NCBI GenBank assembly: GCA_027922465.2
Contig: BQMF02000255.1
Location: forward strand, 496,001-560,000
Reading direction: 5' to 3'
DNA from: Turritopsis dohrnii
Lineage: Eukaryota; Cnidaria; Hydrozoa; Anthoathecata; Oceaniidae
Length of the DNA: 64,000 nt
Both the position numbers and the translations under genes were made by a program. The notes beneath the pieces are model-generated. The model had not been told where the DNA came from. It saw only the letters and a list, made by a program, of their open reading frames with translations, and did not search any database. Every line of letters begins with the position of its first letter. Within the stretch, counting starts at the first letter, position 1. Of this stretch, positions 10,933 through 21,879 are shown piece by piece.

Positions 10933-11433
10933 GGACTGTTCACAAATGACGTCAACTGTTAGGGGGGGAGGGGGGGTTATACTAAAGTTGACGCTGGTTG
11001 ACGGGGGAGGGGGGGAGGGGATGTGATACTAGTTGACGTCAACCCACACAGTTTTGCAGAACCTTGATTTTTCTAATTAAGTAAAAGTTTCTTATAAAAA
11101 TGTTAACACTGAATGTGATCTTGATGTGGTCCGTGATGCACGAACGTAAAACAATAAGCACAGATGGAGTTTGATCAAAGAGAAATTACACGAAGATCAT
11201 TTCAAATATTTTCACGTCTTATTAAAAATGCGTAAGAAACTAACATACAAAAGGACAAGTGGGGTGGATGGAGGTTGTTTTGTTTTGGAGGGGGGTGGGT
11301 GGGGGGGGGGTTGTCTCAAATGATGACGTCAACTGAGGGGAGGGGGCAACGCAAAGTTGACGCAGGTTGACAGAGGGGGGAGGGGGGGGTCAAAAATCTT
11401 GAAAAAATGGTTGACGTCATTTGTGAACAATCC
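10933..11433. mobile_element. G-rich MITE with 24-bp TIRs
   Basis: Left end GGACTGTTCACAAATGACGT(CAAC); the right end is its inverse with one mismatch (GGATTGTTC). Flanked by CTTGG on both sides (10928-10932, 11434-11438), a likely 5-bp target duplication. The interior carries four long G-runs on the + strand (about 10957, 11004, 11280-11310, 11376) and repeated TTGACG. No coding capacity. Confidence 0.75.
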
Positions 11434-12454
11434 CTTGGCTTAAATTAAGGCAATTTTCATTTGAAAAAGTGTAAACAGGGCTTAACTAAAACCACCAGAA
11501 AACTATTTGATACAAACAAAAGAAATATGTACAATATGCGAAACCACGTTTTTTTTATATCAGATTTTTTTTTATAAAAAGAAAGCTGTAAGACCGAAAA
11601 GAGAAAAAAACAAACGTCTTCTAAAAATATAAGAAACAAAGTAAAACCGTTTCAAACTTTAATCCAAGACATTTTTGTAGACAAGCAAACAAAATACACA
11701 CGCACAAAATATAAAAAAAAATGTAAAATGCTTTTAAAAAGTTTAAGTTCGATGAATTTTTCGATGAATCTTTGTAACTGCAAGAAGAAGAGAGCTTCGA
11801 ACTTCGAAGCACAAGACGTTACCAAAAACAAAGCTTAAGTTTATTTTAACCGTGTTTCAAATTACAGTTGACGCTCTCTAATTCGATTTTCAAGGGGAAT
11901 TCAAATTTCATCGAATACGGGAGCGTATCGAATAGTAGGAAGTCTCTCTAATTCGATAAATACAAGGCAAATATCGGATTATAGAGCTGGGAAAGTAAAG
12001 TATAGACGAGACTCGATTGGTTTGAACTAGAATCAGGGCAAATATCGAAGGTCTTCCTGAGAACCTAAGTTCTCCGGAAGAATTCTTCGATAGTTGCCTG
12101 TTTTTTACTTGACAATGATTCGCTTACCGAAAGCTAGCCGTACCTAACAGCCGTACCTAAGCCGTACCTTAGCCGTACTTAAGAAAATATGTCCATTTAG
12201 AATAGGAGAATGTATTTAAAGCAAAAAGATCAATAACAACTGCTGTAACAAAGTATTACTGAAATACAACTACAGTTAGTTAATCAACATCGCCACTAAA
12301 AAGACGAAAATTTCCATTTCAAAATTAAGTAATGATAGGTGATCTGCGGGGAAGAGCAGGTAAGGGAATCCCCCGTGCAACATCTCAGATCCAGCTGCTC
12401 AATGTAAGTCTAAATATATACGATTATAAACTATTGCAATAAAGCTTCCTGACC

Positions 12455-12675
12455 AAATTAAGTACGGCTGGCCAAAATAAGGTACAGCTGACCTCGAATT
12501 TGGTACTGTGACTCGAAAATAAAGTACGGCTGGCCAAAATAAGGTACGGCTGGCCTCGAATTTGGTACTGTTACTCGAAAATTAAGTACGGCTGGCCAAA
12601 ATAAGGTACGGCTGACCTCGAATCTGCTAATGCAACTCGAAAATTAAGTACGGCTGGCCAAAATATTGTACAGGG
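12455..12675. repeat. Left subterminal tandem repeat array
   Basis: About four units, each containing AAGTACGGCTGGCCAAAATA and GGTACGGCTG.CCTCGAAT, then TTGGTACTGT.ACTCGAAAAT. The octamer GTACGGCT, also in the TIR, recurs. It is the inverted counterpart of 14573-14880. Confidence 0.85.
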
Positions 12676-12786
12676 GAACCGCAAGAGAAGTTAAGTCAAG
12701 TTGTAGGAATGTGTATGGCTGCGGAGAGTTTATTAAACTTACATTGAATGTAACCAAATCTGTGAATTTTTTAATACGGTTATAAA

Positions 12787-14454
12787 TCAGACGTCATGAA
12801 TACTACTATGTTCACTCCTTTCACTGTCCTTGTCAGAGCTATCCTCGTTGTTAATTGCTTCTAACTGTTCCACCAAATCATCAAAAGATTTCCCTGATTT
12901 TAAGGAAATGTAACGGAGTACACATAATTCCAAAAGAATGATATTGGCGTAATCGAATGTCGTAAATGGCGAACCAGAGATAACTGGGATATATACTGGC
13001 CAGTTGTGCTTAAAATCTGTCAGTGTCACTGTCAATCCGGCAGCCAAGAAATTCAAAAATGTCGTGGGAAGAAACTTGGTTAGAGCTTCTTTCTTTGACA
13101 CAGCTAAAGCTATGGATTTGCGATACAGTCGATTTCCGAGAATATTTTTTGTGCTTCTGTCGTAGATTTCAGCTGAGGTATTTCCGCAACAATGAGCACG
13201 TATGAAGGAAGCCTCAGTAGAAAGGAATTTTAAAATGTGTGATAGTAGTAATTCTGGAACTTCACACGACAGTTGACCTCTCATTTTTTTACAACCATGT
13301 TGGTGTCTACTTCCTTAGCGAATAGCTGCCCGTCAGAGGCAACAAAACATTTTGAACACGGACAACGATGTAACCTAACCAAATCCAGGTACAGGTAATG
13401 AGCATTTAAAGCTGCTGTTACATTATGGAGATAGGCTGTCACTCCATTTAATTTAATGGTAGAAACAAATTGTGTTACAAAGCGGAGTTGCCGAATCTTA
13501 GGTGGATATACCAAAAGACTGTTTCCATAAAGACTGAAAAGCACTTCACAACAGGCAGCAAGTGTTTCATCATATGGAGCATTTTCATTTCCAAATTTTC
13601 TCAATTTTATGATGGAAAATGTCACTGTCGAATATATGCCTGTCCTTTGCAAGTAAAGAACGTTGGCGAAATGAAGAAGTTTTGCAAATGTTGTACCTGA
13701 AATGAAAAGCAAAATTAGAAACCATAAATTTGCTCTGAACGAAAACATAAATTCAAAACTCACTTGAAGTAAGAAGCATCTCGCTTCCAACATTATATAT
13801 TTTCTTTTCGTTTAGATCAATAACCGCAACTCCGTATGGAATGAAAAGAATCATAATGTCGGGCCTGAAGCTAGTTTTACCCTCCATAGCCGTCTTAGCT
13901 AGCATAGATTCCAAACTTTGCTCGTCAAAATGTGTAGTTGAATCAAAGAATAATATACAGCGTGAACCAAGATCAGAGAACATGCGATTCAGAACTATTG
14001 AAATCATTTTCGGAGTAAACATTTTTCCATGCAAAACAGCTGACATTCTTTATTTCGAACAAATTCTTCAGTCCCTTGAGTTTGGTCTAATAAAGTCTTA
14101 TATTTTGTGCCGCTTAATTCGAACATTTCGTTAATTCGAACAGTTTTTCGGTCCTTTTGGGCACTATTAATCTAAAACTGTAGTGAACATCATAGTCTTT
14201 TTTATGACTATGTGAAAATGAAGACATTTTTCTGATGGTGGTAAAATTTCTTTCAACTTTTCAATAAATTATACACTCCCAGTAAAATCAAGTTTACAAG
14301 GTATTTGGAGATTAACTTCTTTGTAGCTATTGCCATCGCTTGCTTGAAGGAAAAATGAGATTGTTTTGCAAAACGGCCTGTCTTTCCTTTTACCAAATGT
14401 ACAACCACAACGTTGTTCTGTATTACTGCAGCAGCGTATTTTTGTCAAATTCAT
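12787..14454 (-). CDS. Gene of the nested transposon, unrecognised product
   Basis: Minus-strand exon chain inside the 3058-bp element. Candidate exon 14454-about 14275 (MNLTKIRCCSNTEQRCGCTF.., Cys-rich, possible zinc binding); exon about 14046-13769 (MSAVLHGKMFTPKM..); intron 13768-13697 (GTGAGT..TTTCAG, confirmed by frame continuity SS|TTFAKLLH); exon 13696-13281 ending VVKK-stop. A further open frame of 165 codons (13284-12787, MRGQLSCEVPELLL.. with an acidic Ser-rich C-terminus SSDKDSERSEHSS) overlaps that stop by four bases, at a run of seven A, so a one-base frameshift or an alternative splice may join them. Probably the transposase or an accessory protein; I do not recognise the fold. 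The splice between the first two exons is uncertain. Confidence 0.5.
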
Positions 14455-14572
14455 TTTATTGTTTTACTTGACTCTCTAGAACTTCTCTATCCAAAAATCC
14501 ATGGCTTTGCAGAGTGTTGTAAAATCAGAACGAATAAGTTACATATTCATTATTGATAACCTTATTTTTTCC

Positions 14573-14880
14573 AGCCGTACTTAATTTTCGAGTCACAGTA
14601 CCAAATTCGAGGCCAGCCGTACCTTATTTTGGCCAGCCGTACTTAATTTTCGAGTCACAGTACCAAATTCGAGGCCAGCCGTACCTTATTTTGGCCAGCC
14701 GTACTTAATTTTCGAGTTGCACTAACAGATTCGAGGTCAGCCGTACCTTATTTTGGCCAGCCGTACTTAATTTTCGAGTTGTACTAACAGGCTCGAGGCC
14801 AGTCGTACCTTATTTTGTCCAGCCGTACTTTTTTCCAATCTCAGTAACAGATTCGGGGCCAGCCGTACTTAAGATTCGAG
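14573..14880. repeat. Right subterminal tandem repeat array
   Basis: About five units, each with AGCCGTACTTAATTTTCGAG, ACAGTACCAAATTCGAGGCC and AGCCGTACCTTATTTTGGCC. Inverse of the left array. The rightmost units are more diverged (TTTTTTCCAATCTC). Confidence 0.85.
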
Positions 14881-15959
14881 GTCATATAATGAATGAATCA
14901 ATATAGCTGAAATTCTACGAGGGAAAAGAAGATTCCCTGATAATCTCTACGATGGAGTATAGCTTTTATCGCCTTAAATACTACTTATTGATTTAATTAG
15001 AAGTTGAACTTGGAATACGAAATAATGCTAATTTATTATTGTTATATCACTTCTCTAACTGTTTTGAACTTGATTGAATTACTTTTTTCATACACAGCAG
15101 CTTAAATCGTTGGTTTTCTTAAGTACGGCTAAGGTACGGCTTAGGTACGGCTGTTAGGTACGGCTAGCTTTCGGTAAGCCAATGATTCTAATTCTATTGC
15201 CTTATTTACATCTTTTAAACCATGAAGAAGGTTGTTACCAAACTTCATAAATACACTAAGTTCTTCAAGAGTATTTAAAGCAGCGACGACATCATTCGTG
15301 GATGGTTTTCTCAGGGGGATGTCGCTCTCTTTTAGCTCCTCAGTATCAGATTCCTCATCAGTAGTGATAACGTTTGATCCAGATACTTCTGCCAGTATGT
15401 CGGCGTCAGATCTGCTTCCGCTAATTGAGGTTTGTGCATCTAGATCCACGAGTTGGTCAGCCGATAATCGGGAGTCAATGCCAAAGTTTTCCTTTAACTT
15501 TTCCAGGTCAGTTTCCAGCTCTTTCACAATATTCTCCTCAATGTCCAGACCAGCAAATGGATCGTCTTGGTCATTCGTATTTTGTTTTGAGGCTAACATC
15601 TTTACTTTTTCGTTTGGCTGACCCTGCAGACGCCATTTTTACATTCGAAGGTCTGTTTTTGTTTTAAATTCGCTTTGGAAAATTTCAATTCGAACGTTCG
15701 AACGAAAAAATTCGAAAATTCGAAATTCGAAATCAGCCATAAAGGCCTTTTTACACGCCAGAAATCGAATTAGAGAGCGGAAAACCTTCAAGGGACTTCA
15801 AATTTTCATCGAAAACGGGAGCTTATCGAAATATAGAATGTCGAATAGTAGAGCGTCGTTTATGAGAGTTTCTTAAGGAAATTTGACGGTGACTTTCAAT
15901 TTCATCGAAAACGGGAACTTATCGAATTATAGAACGTCGAATTAATGAGCGTCAACTGT

Positions 15960-16288
15960 AGGTGCAACTAAAGTTCCCCACCGTGTTTTTAATAGGAAAA
16001 TGTTTATTGGAAATGGCGAATCTATGGTAAAATACTAAAAGAACGTATAAAGAATGTTTTGATAGTTTAATTAAAGATTATTAGCCTCCGTTCTTAAGTT
16101 GCAATTTACGCAATTTCGAAAGCGACATTGGTAGGCTGCACAGGCTAAACTGCCATTTCGGTCGGTAGTAGTAGTAGTAGGAGGAGGAGGAGGAGGAGGA
16201 GGAGGAGTCCAAGGGTGTTTTAATACGGTATTCGCTTCGCTGCTACCGTAAAAAGATAGTCCTTAATGGACAAAATTTATACGAACTA
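15960..16288. repeat. Microsatellite-bearing stretch
   Basis: A (GTA)n tract followed by (GGA)n occupies 16165-16207. Flanking sequence (CATTTCGGTCGG.., TATTCGCTTCGCTGCTACCG) recurs in inverted form near 35822-35885 (TGCGGTAGCAGTGAAAGCG .. CTCCTCCTCTTCCTCCTACG), so this is a dispersed repeat with an internal triplet tract. Confidence 0.55.
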
Positions 16289-17316
16289 TTATTATTATTA
16301 TTAACGAATATTTATTCAGGATAAAAGTGTCAGTTTACAAAATGTACAATATATACATATAAAACTGTTTTCCTTACTTGTCCTGATCAAATAAACTAAA
16401 ATAAAAGATAAAATATAATATAGAAGTTTTAATGATAAAATGTACAATAAAAATAAATAATAAGATATAGATAAAATTTCAGGTAGTGCAAGATCAGAAA
16501 ACTGAATAAAGATTGAAAACCACCAGCAAAATAGCACGAATTTGCGACAGAAGAATGATGTACTACGAACAATAGACGTATTAGCTAGAATAGAAAGAGC
16601 CTTATCGGTAATTCTATGTATCTAAAAATTCTCTTTCAGAGATATCTAATTCGTTAAAAATTTTAGCAGCACCAAAGTAAAAACTACTTCTTGAGGTTTC
16701 CAGTTTTATGGACGGAAGTTTTAAAGATCGCTTGTTATTTCTTGTCCCTTTAGTATGAACCAAGACATCGAAATAGTTATCGAACACGTCGTGTTGAATT
16801 TCTTTCTTCAAAGATTTCTTAACCAATGAACAAATCTGCTTCTCAATAACGGCTTTTGTACTTTTGACAGAGTTCGTACCAATGATTCTTGCTGCACGGT
16901 GCTCTAAGGACTCGATCTTTGAGCTTTGACTACGATTGTAGGATGTTTTGATTGTGGAGCTGTACGTTAGTATTGGCAGAATCATTAAATCGTAAATGAT
17001 ATTCGATGCTTTGACAGTTAAATATTTACGTAATCGCAGACGACTAGCAGCTTTCTTATATGCTTGGTCAAAGTTTAGAGAAAGCGTTAGATGTTGGTCG
17101 ATAACGTTACCAAGGTAACAGTATTGAGTGACGGTATTGACAATAGTATTATTATGGACTATTGTTAGCTGATGCCCATATCTTTTCATTCGTTGAGCTG
17201 TGCCTAAGAGCATTACCTCGGTTTTCCCTTTTTTTAAATTTAGCAGTAATTCATTTTCCTAACAATATTTAGCAATAGCTGCTAAATCACCATTTAATGC
17301 ACTTTCAATGGCACGT
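16289..17316 (-). mobile_element. 5'-truncated LINE with (TAA)n tail
   Basis: The minus strand encodes the C-terminal part of a non-LTR reverse transcriptase. ENELLLNLKKGKTEVMLLGT lies near 17255, then YCYLGNVID, then the thumb/tail KIESLEHRAARIIG, ending at 16614. One in-frame TAG lies near 17262. The element ends in a (TAA)n tract at 16289-16304. Block 2 is empty here: TTTATACGAACT meets GGTTTCACGTG at about 43157. 5' truncation and a microsatellite tail are typical of target-primed reverse transcription of CR1/L2-type LINEs. Confidence 0.8.
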
Positions 17317-18655
17317 TTCACGTGTGTTTGGTGAAGTGAGAAATACCAAGGTGTTCATAAACACTTATGTTAAAATAACGGATGGTTTTCCAATGGTATT
17401 TAGTATTGCAACTAGAACACTTGAGACTATAGATAAGACCTGATCTCAAAGCTGTCGGAATTCCGTCTTTAAAATGGAGAAACAATAGTACATGTACTTG
17501 TTATAATATTTTCAAACATAAAGTTCACATAACAAGGCCATAGAAACTTGATCTCATACGATTATTGATTATAAAGCACTAATTCTGAACTAATTCTGAA
17601 CGCTATTTTCTGAACTGCAACCATAAACTTTAAATAGTAATCTATTAAATAGATTTTTGATATTAGTACCTATCATATCTGATTTCTGTCAACCTTCACG
17701 TTATTTAACTTTTCTAGACCGCTTCTTGCAATAAATTCATTGTATGGTGAAAATTTTCATCATATAACACACTACATATTTCCATTATCTTCATTTCAAA
17801 ATGATCATGATTTTGGATCAGATACAATATCTTTCTTGTCATTTGGATGGAAACACCCAGAAATTTCTGATTGAACACGCCCAACTGTGTTTTTTGCTGG
17901 ATTAAATTTGCTAAAACGGGTGAGACATCATCAAATTTTTGGGTTTACACCGTCAAAGTGTTAGCACTCCTATTTATAAAATTTATTTTTTATCGTGAAA
18001 ACCAGACCTTACCTAACACGTGACCGATTTTATAAAAAGGGTTTACTCAACCAAAATTATTCGCAGGTCTAGTAGCTCTGTTATCGTCCAGAACTCAAAA
18101 ATGAGGGAAAAAGAAAGACAACGAGTAAAACACGCTCAGAGTGCAACAACAACGAGATGAAACCGCCAATAGTGGGTATTTAACAACTAGCAGAGCTTTA
18201 TTTACAATGGCTCTGACTAAAATAATTAAGTGTATAACGTATGTATACATTTAAGATGCAAAATTGCCCGAAATTATTAGCAAATACAGGTTTTTTTTAT
18301 GTTTTACGGCGTTTTACTTTTTGTCACACACTTATTGGTAACATACGTTATATCCCATAAGATTGTAAGAAAGAAACGGGTATGGTTCAAATTCATGATT
18401 TATAAGTGCATGAAGTTTTAATAAACGGGACGCATCACAAGTCAAAATATTAGGTTTGGAATATGGAAAAGCTAAATTCAAAAAAATAACATGTAGCATA
18501 CGTTATGTTATTTTGGTCGATACAGTGGGTTTATTGAAAAAACAAACTAGACTAGTTTTCCATCTTTGAAATAGGTGCTCTTACAAAAAAATTACATCCT
18601 TAGGTTCTTCTGAACAGAAGTTATTCTCCTTCAAAGACAGGATGTAACATACGTT
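17317..18655. repeat. Spacer core shared by both blocks
   Basis: Matches 43165-44745 in direct orientation, with about 200 bp extra in block 2 near 43385-43610. It contains repeated near-palindromes AACGTATGT / ACATACGTTA (18238, 18338, 18498, 18645, 18660). The reverse complement of about 18550-18640 resembles 20560-20650 (TTCAGAAGAACCTA..GATGT, GTAAGAGCACCTA), a local inverted repeat. No gene recognised. Confidence 0.55.
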
Positions 18656-18873
18656 ACTGTAACATACGTTATGTAATTTTCGAACGTTTCGATTCGCACG
18701 CTTTCTATTGCAAATTCAAAGGTTTTGATATGATTTTATGATGATTTGTTTGTGTAAGATCAGTTTGTGCGAAGTGTTTGGAGAAGTGACGTGGATAAAA
18801 GGAAACAAAAAGTAAGTGATCATGATTATAGTAAGATACGTTATATTGTAATTGAGGGCACTTTCTTATGTGA

Positions 18874-18948
18874 TTGCCCCCGCAGCGAGCGTAAGCGAGC
18901 GAGGAGGCATAGTAGTTTCACGAGATAGGCGAATTTCAGTTTCCGATT

Positions 18949-18981
<33 letters not shown>

Positions 18982-20094
18982 TTCATCCTCCAACTTTCGT
19001 GTTGACGTTACACGGTGGAAGACAATTATTAGCTGACTTTGCTTTTTTTCCGTTTCAAAGCATGGTACTGCGGGAGACAGAATGTTTTTTCGTATCTCTT
19101 TCCTAATTTATTATTGTATTATACTATGTTATTTAGGAAGATCGTATGCTAAAGTTTCTTGGACATTTTTCGTGTTACTTTTGTGTTGTTTTAGTAAAGT
19201 GAACGACAAGGATTTTGAAGCACAGCTTGAAATCTGAAATTTTGCCAACCATACATTTTATTTTTGTATTTTAGCTCTAAATATTTCATTCAATAAACTT
19301 TGTTCAACGCACTAATTTTTGGCAAAGATTTTAATTGGATTTCTGTGTATGCAAGAAAGCTATATTACAAATTGTCTTTCTTCATGTTTTTCTATTTTAA
19401 CTGTCCTCTTCGCTCGGGCCAAACCTAATCATACTAGTGTGTGATCATGATCAGTAAAAGCTTTTTACATTTTCTTGTTGTTTTTTTTATAAACATTGGC
19501 TACTTTTTGTTTTAAATCAAAGTTTAAAACGCAGATTTCTAATGGATTTTTTGCTTTGATTTTTTTTTTTAAAAAGTTTTTTTTTTTCTTTTGGCTCTTA
19601 CAGAATTTCTTTAACAAATCTTGTTTTGATTATAAAATACGTATCCATGGTTTCAGTTCACACATTTCTTTTGTTTGTAGCAAATACTTTCTGATATTAC
19701 TTGTTAAGCCTTTATTACACTTTTTGAAAGGTATATTAGCATCAATAAAAAATAAAGAATAATAAAGAAAGTTTAACTCAATTACAACGTAAGTGAAAAA
19801 CCGTGAAGACCATCCGTCAAGGAGTTTTCAAATCTGATCTCCCATTTCGAAATGATCATGCTCACAATTCTTCTTGTTTTTATTGTGTTTAGTTTATACA
19901 ATGTTAACAAAAGTTTAAATGTATATATTTGTTTCTGTGTAAGGATTTGCAAAAACATTCATCTGAAGTTTTTGAGTTTTCGGACAAAAATTTGTTTTTG
20001 TTTCCGTTGTATAGCTTGCAATCTATAGCTTGCTGTGTGTACACATTGGAATGCTTGAGCGCGGGGGCATTTTTTAGCTAAAGCTACATGCTAG
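18874..20094 (+). mobile_element. Helitron-like non-autonomous element, copy 1
   Basis: Begins TTGCCCCCGCAGCGAGCGTA after an A and ends AGCTAAAGCTACATGCTAG before a T. CTAG fits the Helitron CTRR 3' end and insertion is between A and T without target duplication. Near the 3' end GCGGGGGCA is the inverse of the start TGCCCCCGC, and TAGCTAAAGCTA can form a short stem. Internal (CAT)n at about 18954-18980. No Rep/helicase coding. Copy 2 at 21880-22855 shares both ends and most of the interior. Confidence 0.7.
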
Positions 20095-20509
20095 TTTAAA
20101 TTATAGAATCGTTCATGGACTCCAAGCATAGTTAATCAATAACGTTTTCCACCCATCACGTATTAACTTGCTGTAATACCAAATTCTCAATGTACAACGT
20201 ATGTTACAACGAAAGTATAGTGAACTACATTGCCATTTTTAACCAACTTTAAAAAACTTATTTCTTGTGGTGCGATTTGATTTTATCGAAAACTTCGGAG
20301 CTCAAATTAAATTTCAAAAGCACTTTCAATAGTTTTTGGGATGATCGATATTTCTCCAATTCGCACAAACGTCTCTGATGGTAAAAAAGCGCTTACCTAA
20401 CTACAAGGGGATTAAAAAGCTATGATGACCTGTTAAATACCCAAAGAGAAAACTATCCAATAAAAATAGTTTACATGGTATTGAAATGCTGTGCGCATGC
20501 TTGCATTTT
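20095..20509. other. No recognisable gene
   Basis: Present in block 1 only. Contains one more AACGTATGTT motif at about 20198. Nothing else seen. Confidence 0.35.
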
Positions 20510-20680
20510 TTCAACATCATCATTGATAATCAGTATATGGAAGATGCCGGACCGTTTGTAGAGTTTCACGTTTGTTCAGAAGAACCTAGGGATGTTATTT
20601 TTTTTGTAAGAGCACCTACTTCAAAGCTGAAAAACAGCTGCAAGGATGAAAGAAGACATAATAAGAGAACTGAAGAATGA
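20510..20680 (+). pseudogene. Conserved exon-like fragment (..DAGPFVEFHVCSEEP..)
   Basis: An open stretch after a possible acceptor (TTGATAATCAG) reads YMEDAGPFVEFHVCSEEPRD ... KLKNSCKDERRHNKRTEE-stop. Block 2 keeps it at about 44748-44910 with mostly conservative changes (SKEPRNVICF). Preserved frame between blocks suggests a formerly coding exon. Family not recognised; a diverged inverted partial copy lies at 18550-18640. Confidence 0.35.
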
Positions 20681-21480
20681 TAATTGCAGAATACATATTT
20701 CAGTATGAGTATCCTTATCATTTTTCATACTTCCAGGGATGAAAATAAGGAAATTATGAGCTGTCGGACATTTTTAATGAAATGTCGAAATACCCTGTCG
20801 ACGAAGAAAATTATTGAATTTTAGCCAACTTCTTCATAAGGTTTCTTTTCTTCTACTATGATTGTGTGGAAACTGATAATGCAAACATGTTTATGGTTAA
20901 AAATCGTGTTGCACGTAATAGATACAATGTTGTATGGCTGTGTGTTGTATAAAATATGGCATTGAGGATGTATTGAAAACTTTGTGGTAAAAACTTGTGT
21001 CTGATTAAACGAGGATTAGATATTGTCATATACTGTTGCAGAGAAGTATCACATTTTTCAAATTATTTTTAGTGAAAATGTTTGTCAGAAAATTACTTGT
21101 CATACAGAAACAGTCTTTCTAAATACCTGTTATGACTGTGAATATCAGGAAAGTCGATGTGGTATCAGTTTCAATTTTTCCTACAGTCTTACTTGAAGTT
21201 CTTGCAATAAAGGAGTACCAGAAAAAGACAGGACTTGGTGCTTTCTTAACTTTCCTCTCTCCTAGTGAAACACATTCCTATTTGACACAAAGATTCATAG
21301 TTCCAATTTAGCTAGCTGGCTTTTCTTCCAAAATGACCAGTTATTTTCCGTTTTTAATTCGCAATTTCTACAGATACAGTAGTCAATACATATGTTCCTG
21401 AAACAACCACACCACATATTAAAAATAATAAAACACTCAAAATCACAAAAATAATAAAATAATATATACTAGTTTACTCA
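20681..21480. repeat. Shared spacer segment (matches 44911-45690)
   Basis: Block-shared sequence with no clear gene. A minus-strand stretch near 21420-21300 encodes a Cys-rich run (MWCGCFRNICIDYCICRNC), also present at about 45650-45530. In block 2 a Penelope-like element sits at its right end. Confidence 0.45.
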
Positions 21481-21490
21481 ACAGTTTTAC

Positions 21491-21665
21491 CTGAGGTTTC
21501 CAAAACTTTATGTTGGAGATCTTTTGCTTTTCCAGCTTTGTGAAATAATATGAGCACAGTTTGTTATTTTCTGGTCCAATGCCACAAAGTCGACAACATT
21601 TAAGACCACTGTTTTGTTGGTTCACTTTCTTCGGAGTTGTTAGCTGCCGAATTTCACTAACAATT
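21491..21665 (-). pseudogene. Exon-like fragment with Cys cluster (..KCCRLCGIGPENN..)
   Basis: The minus strand is open and reads ..SEIRQLTTPKKV..LKCCRLCGIGPENNK..CSYYFTKLEKQKISNIKFWKPQ, ending at a good donor (CCTCAG|GTAAAA at 21491/21490). The block 2 copy is at about 47466-47640 with few changes. C-x2-C spacing and a downstream Cys resemble the start of ZAD-type zinc fingers, but this is a weak resemblance. It could be one exon of a transposon or host gene. The Cys-rich stretch further along the minus strand may be a next exon. Confidence 0.35.
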
Positions 21666-21879
21666 GCATCAATAACTCCATAACTTAAAGTTTATTTAAC
21701 ATTGCAAAAGCTTATAATAATGAAAATGCCTAATTTCTTTTAGTAATAATAATCATCGATGTTGAATTTTGCAAGTTTATCAAATAATACAAGCTGGAAA
21801 AAATAAGCAATATAATTATCAACGACTTTCAAAAGCATTAATTCGTGTGAGAAATACACAAAAATTTGTAGCTACATTA

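Larger units (their letters stand above)
12122..15179 (-). mobile_element. 3058-bp DNA transposon with perfect 66-bp TIRs, unclassified
   Basis: The TIRs 12122-12187 and 15114-15179 are perfect inverted copies starting GCTTACCGAAAGCTAGCCGT and containing four GCCGTAC repeats each. A 9-bp target duplication CAATGATTC flanks it (12113-12121, 15180-15188). Subterminal arrays of tandem units of about 60 bp, inverted relative to each other, follow inside (12455-12675 and 14573-14880). The interior carries a minus-strand spliced gene. A 9-bp duplication and long TIRs suggest Mutator-like or an undescribed superfamily; no DDE signature is recognisable by eye. Perfect TIRs imply recent insertion. Confidence 0.85.
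12065..15636 (-). pseudogene. Deleted and interrupted pogo-type transposase (N-terminal stub plus C-terminal tail)
   Basis: Two surviving pieces. The N-terminal stub reads MASAGSAKRKSKDVSLKTKYE from ATG 15636. It is followed by a frame change at the deletion junction (about 15570) into an open C-terminal frame (15599 down to 15189). That frame holds an acidic linker (ITTDEESDTEELKESD) and a helical segment (NTLEELSVFMKFGNNLLHGL). It is cut by the nested 3058-bp element at the 9-bp target and resumes at 12112, ending KKQATIEEFFRRT-stop (TAG at 12067-12065). The KQ..I..FF ending is typical of pogo/Tigger proteins. The tail frame is exactly continuous across the target site once one 9-bp copy is discounted. 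No catalytic residues remain, so it is inactive. Confidence 0.75.
11865..15958 (-). mobile_element. pogo/Tigger-like DNA transposon, internally deleted, with nested insertion
   Basis: Ends are CAGTTGACGCTC(T/A)(C/T)TAATTCGA in inverted orientation, flanked by TA (11863-11864, 15959-15960). These are hallmarks of pogo/Tigger elements. Without the nested element and its duplicated 9 bp it is only about 1.03 kb. It retains the first about 21 codons (start at 15636, MASAGSAKRKSKDVSLK.., like a CENP-B/pogo N-terminal helix-turn-helix) and the acidic C-terminal tail, but the DDE catalytic core is gone. Absent from block 2, where about 5.4 kb is missing around 43119. Confidence 0.8.

Noticed and set aside
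18852..19106. Open frame with a His run (HHHHHHHHH)
   Set aside because: The His run is a translated (CAT)n microsatellite inside the Helitron-like element; copy 2 does not keep the frame.
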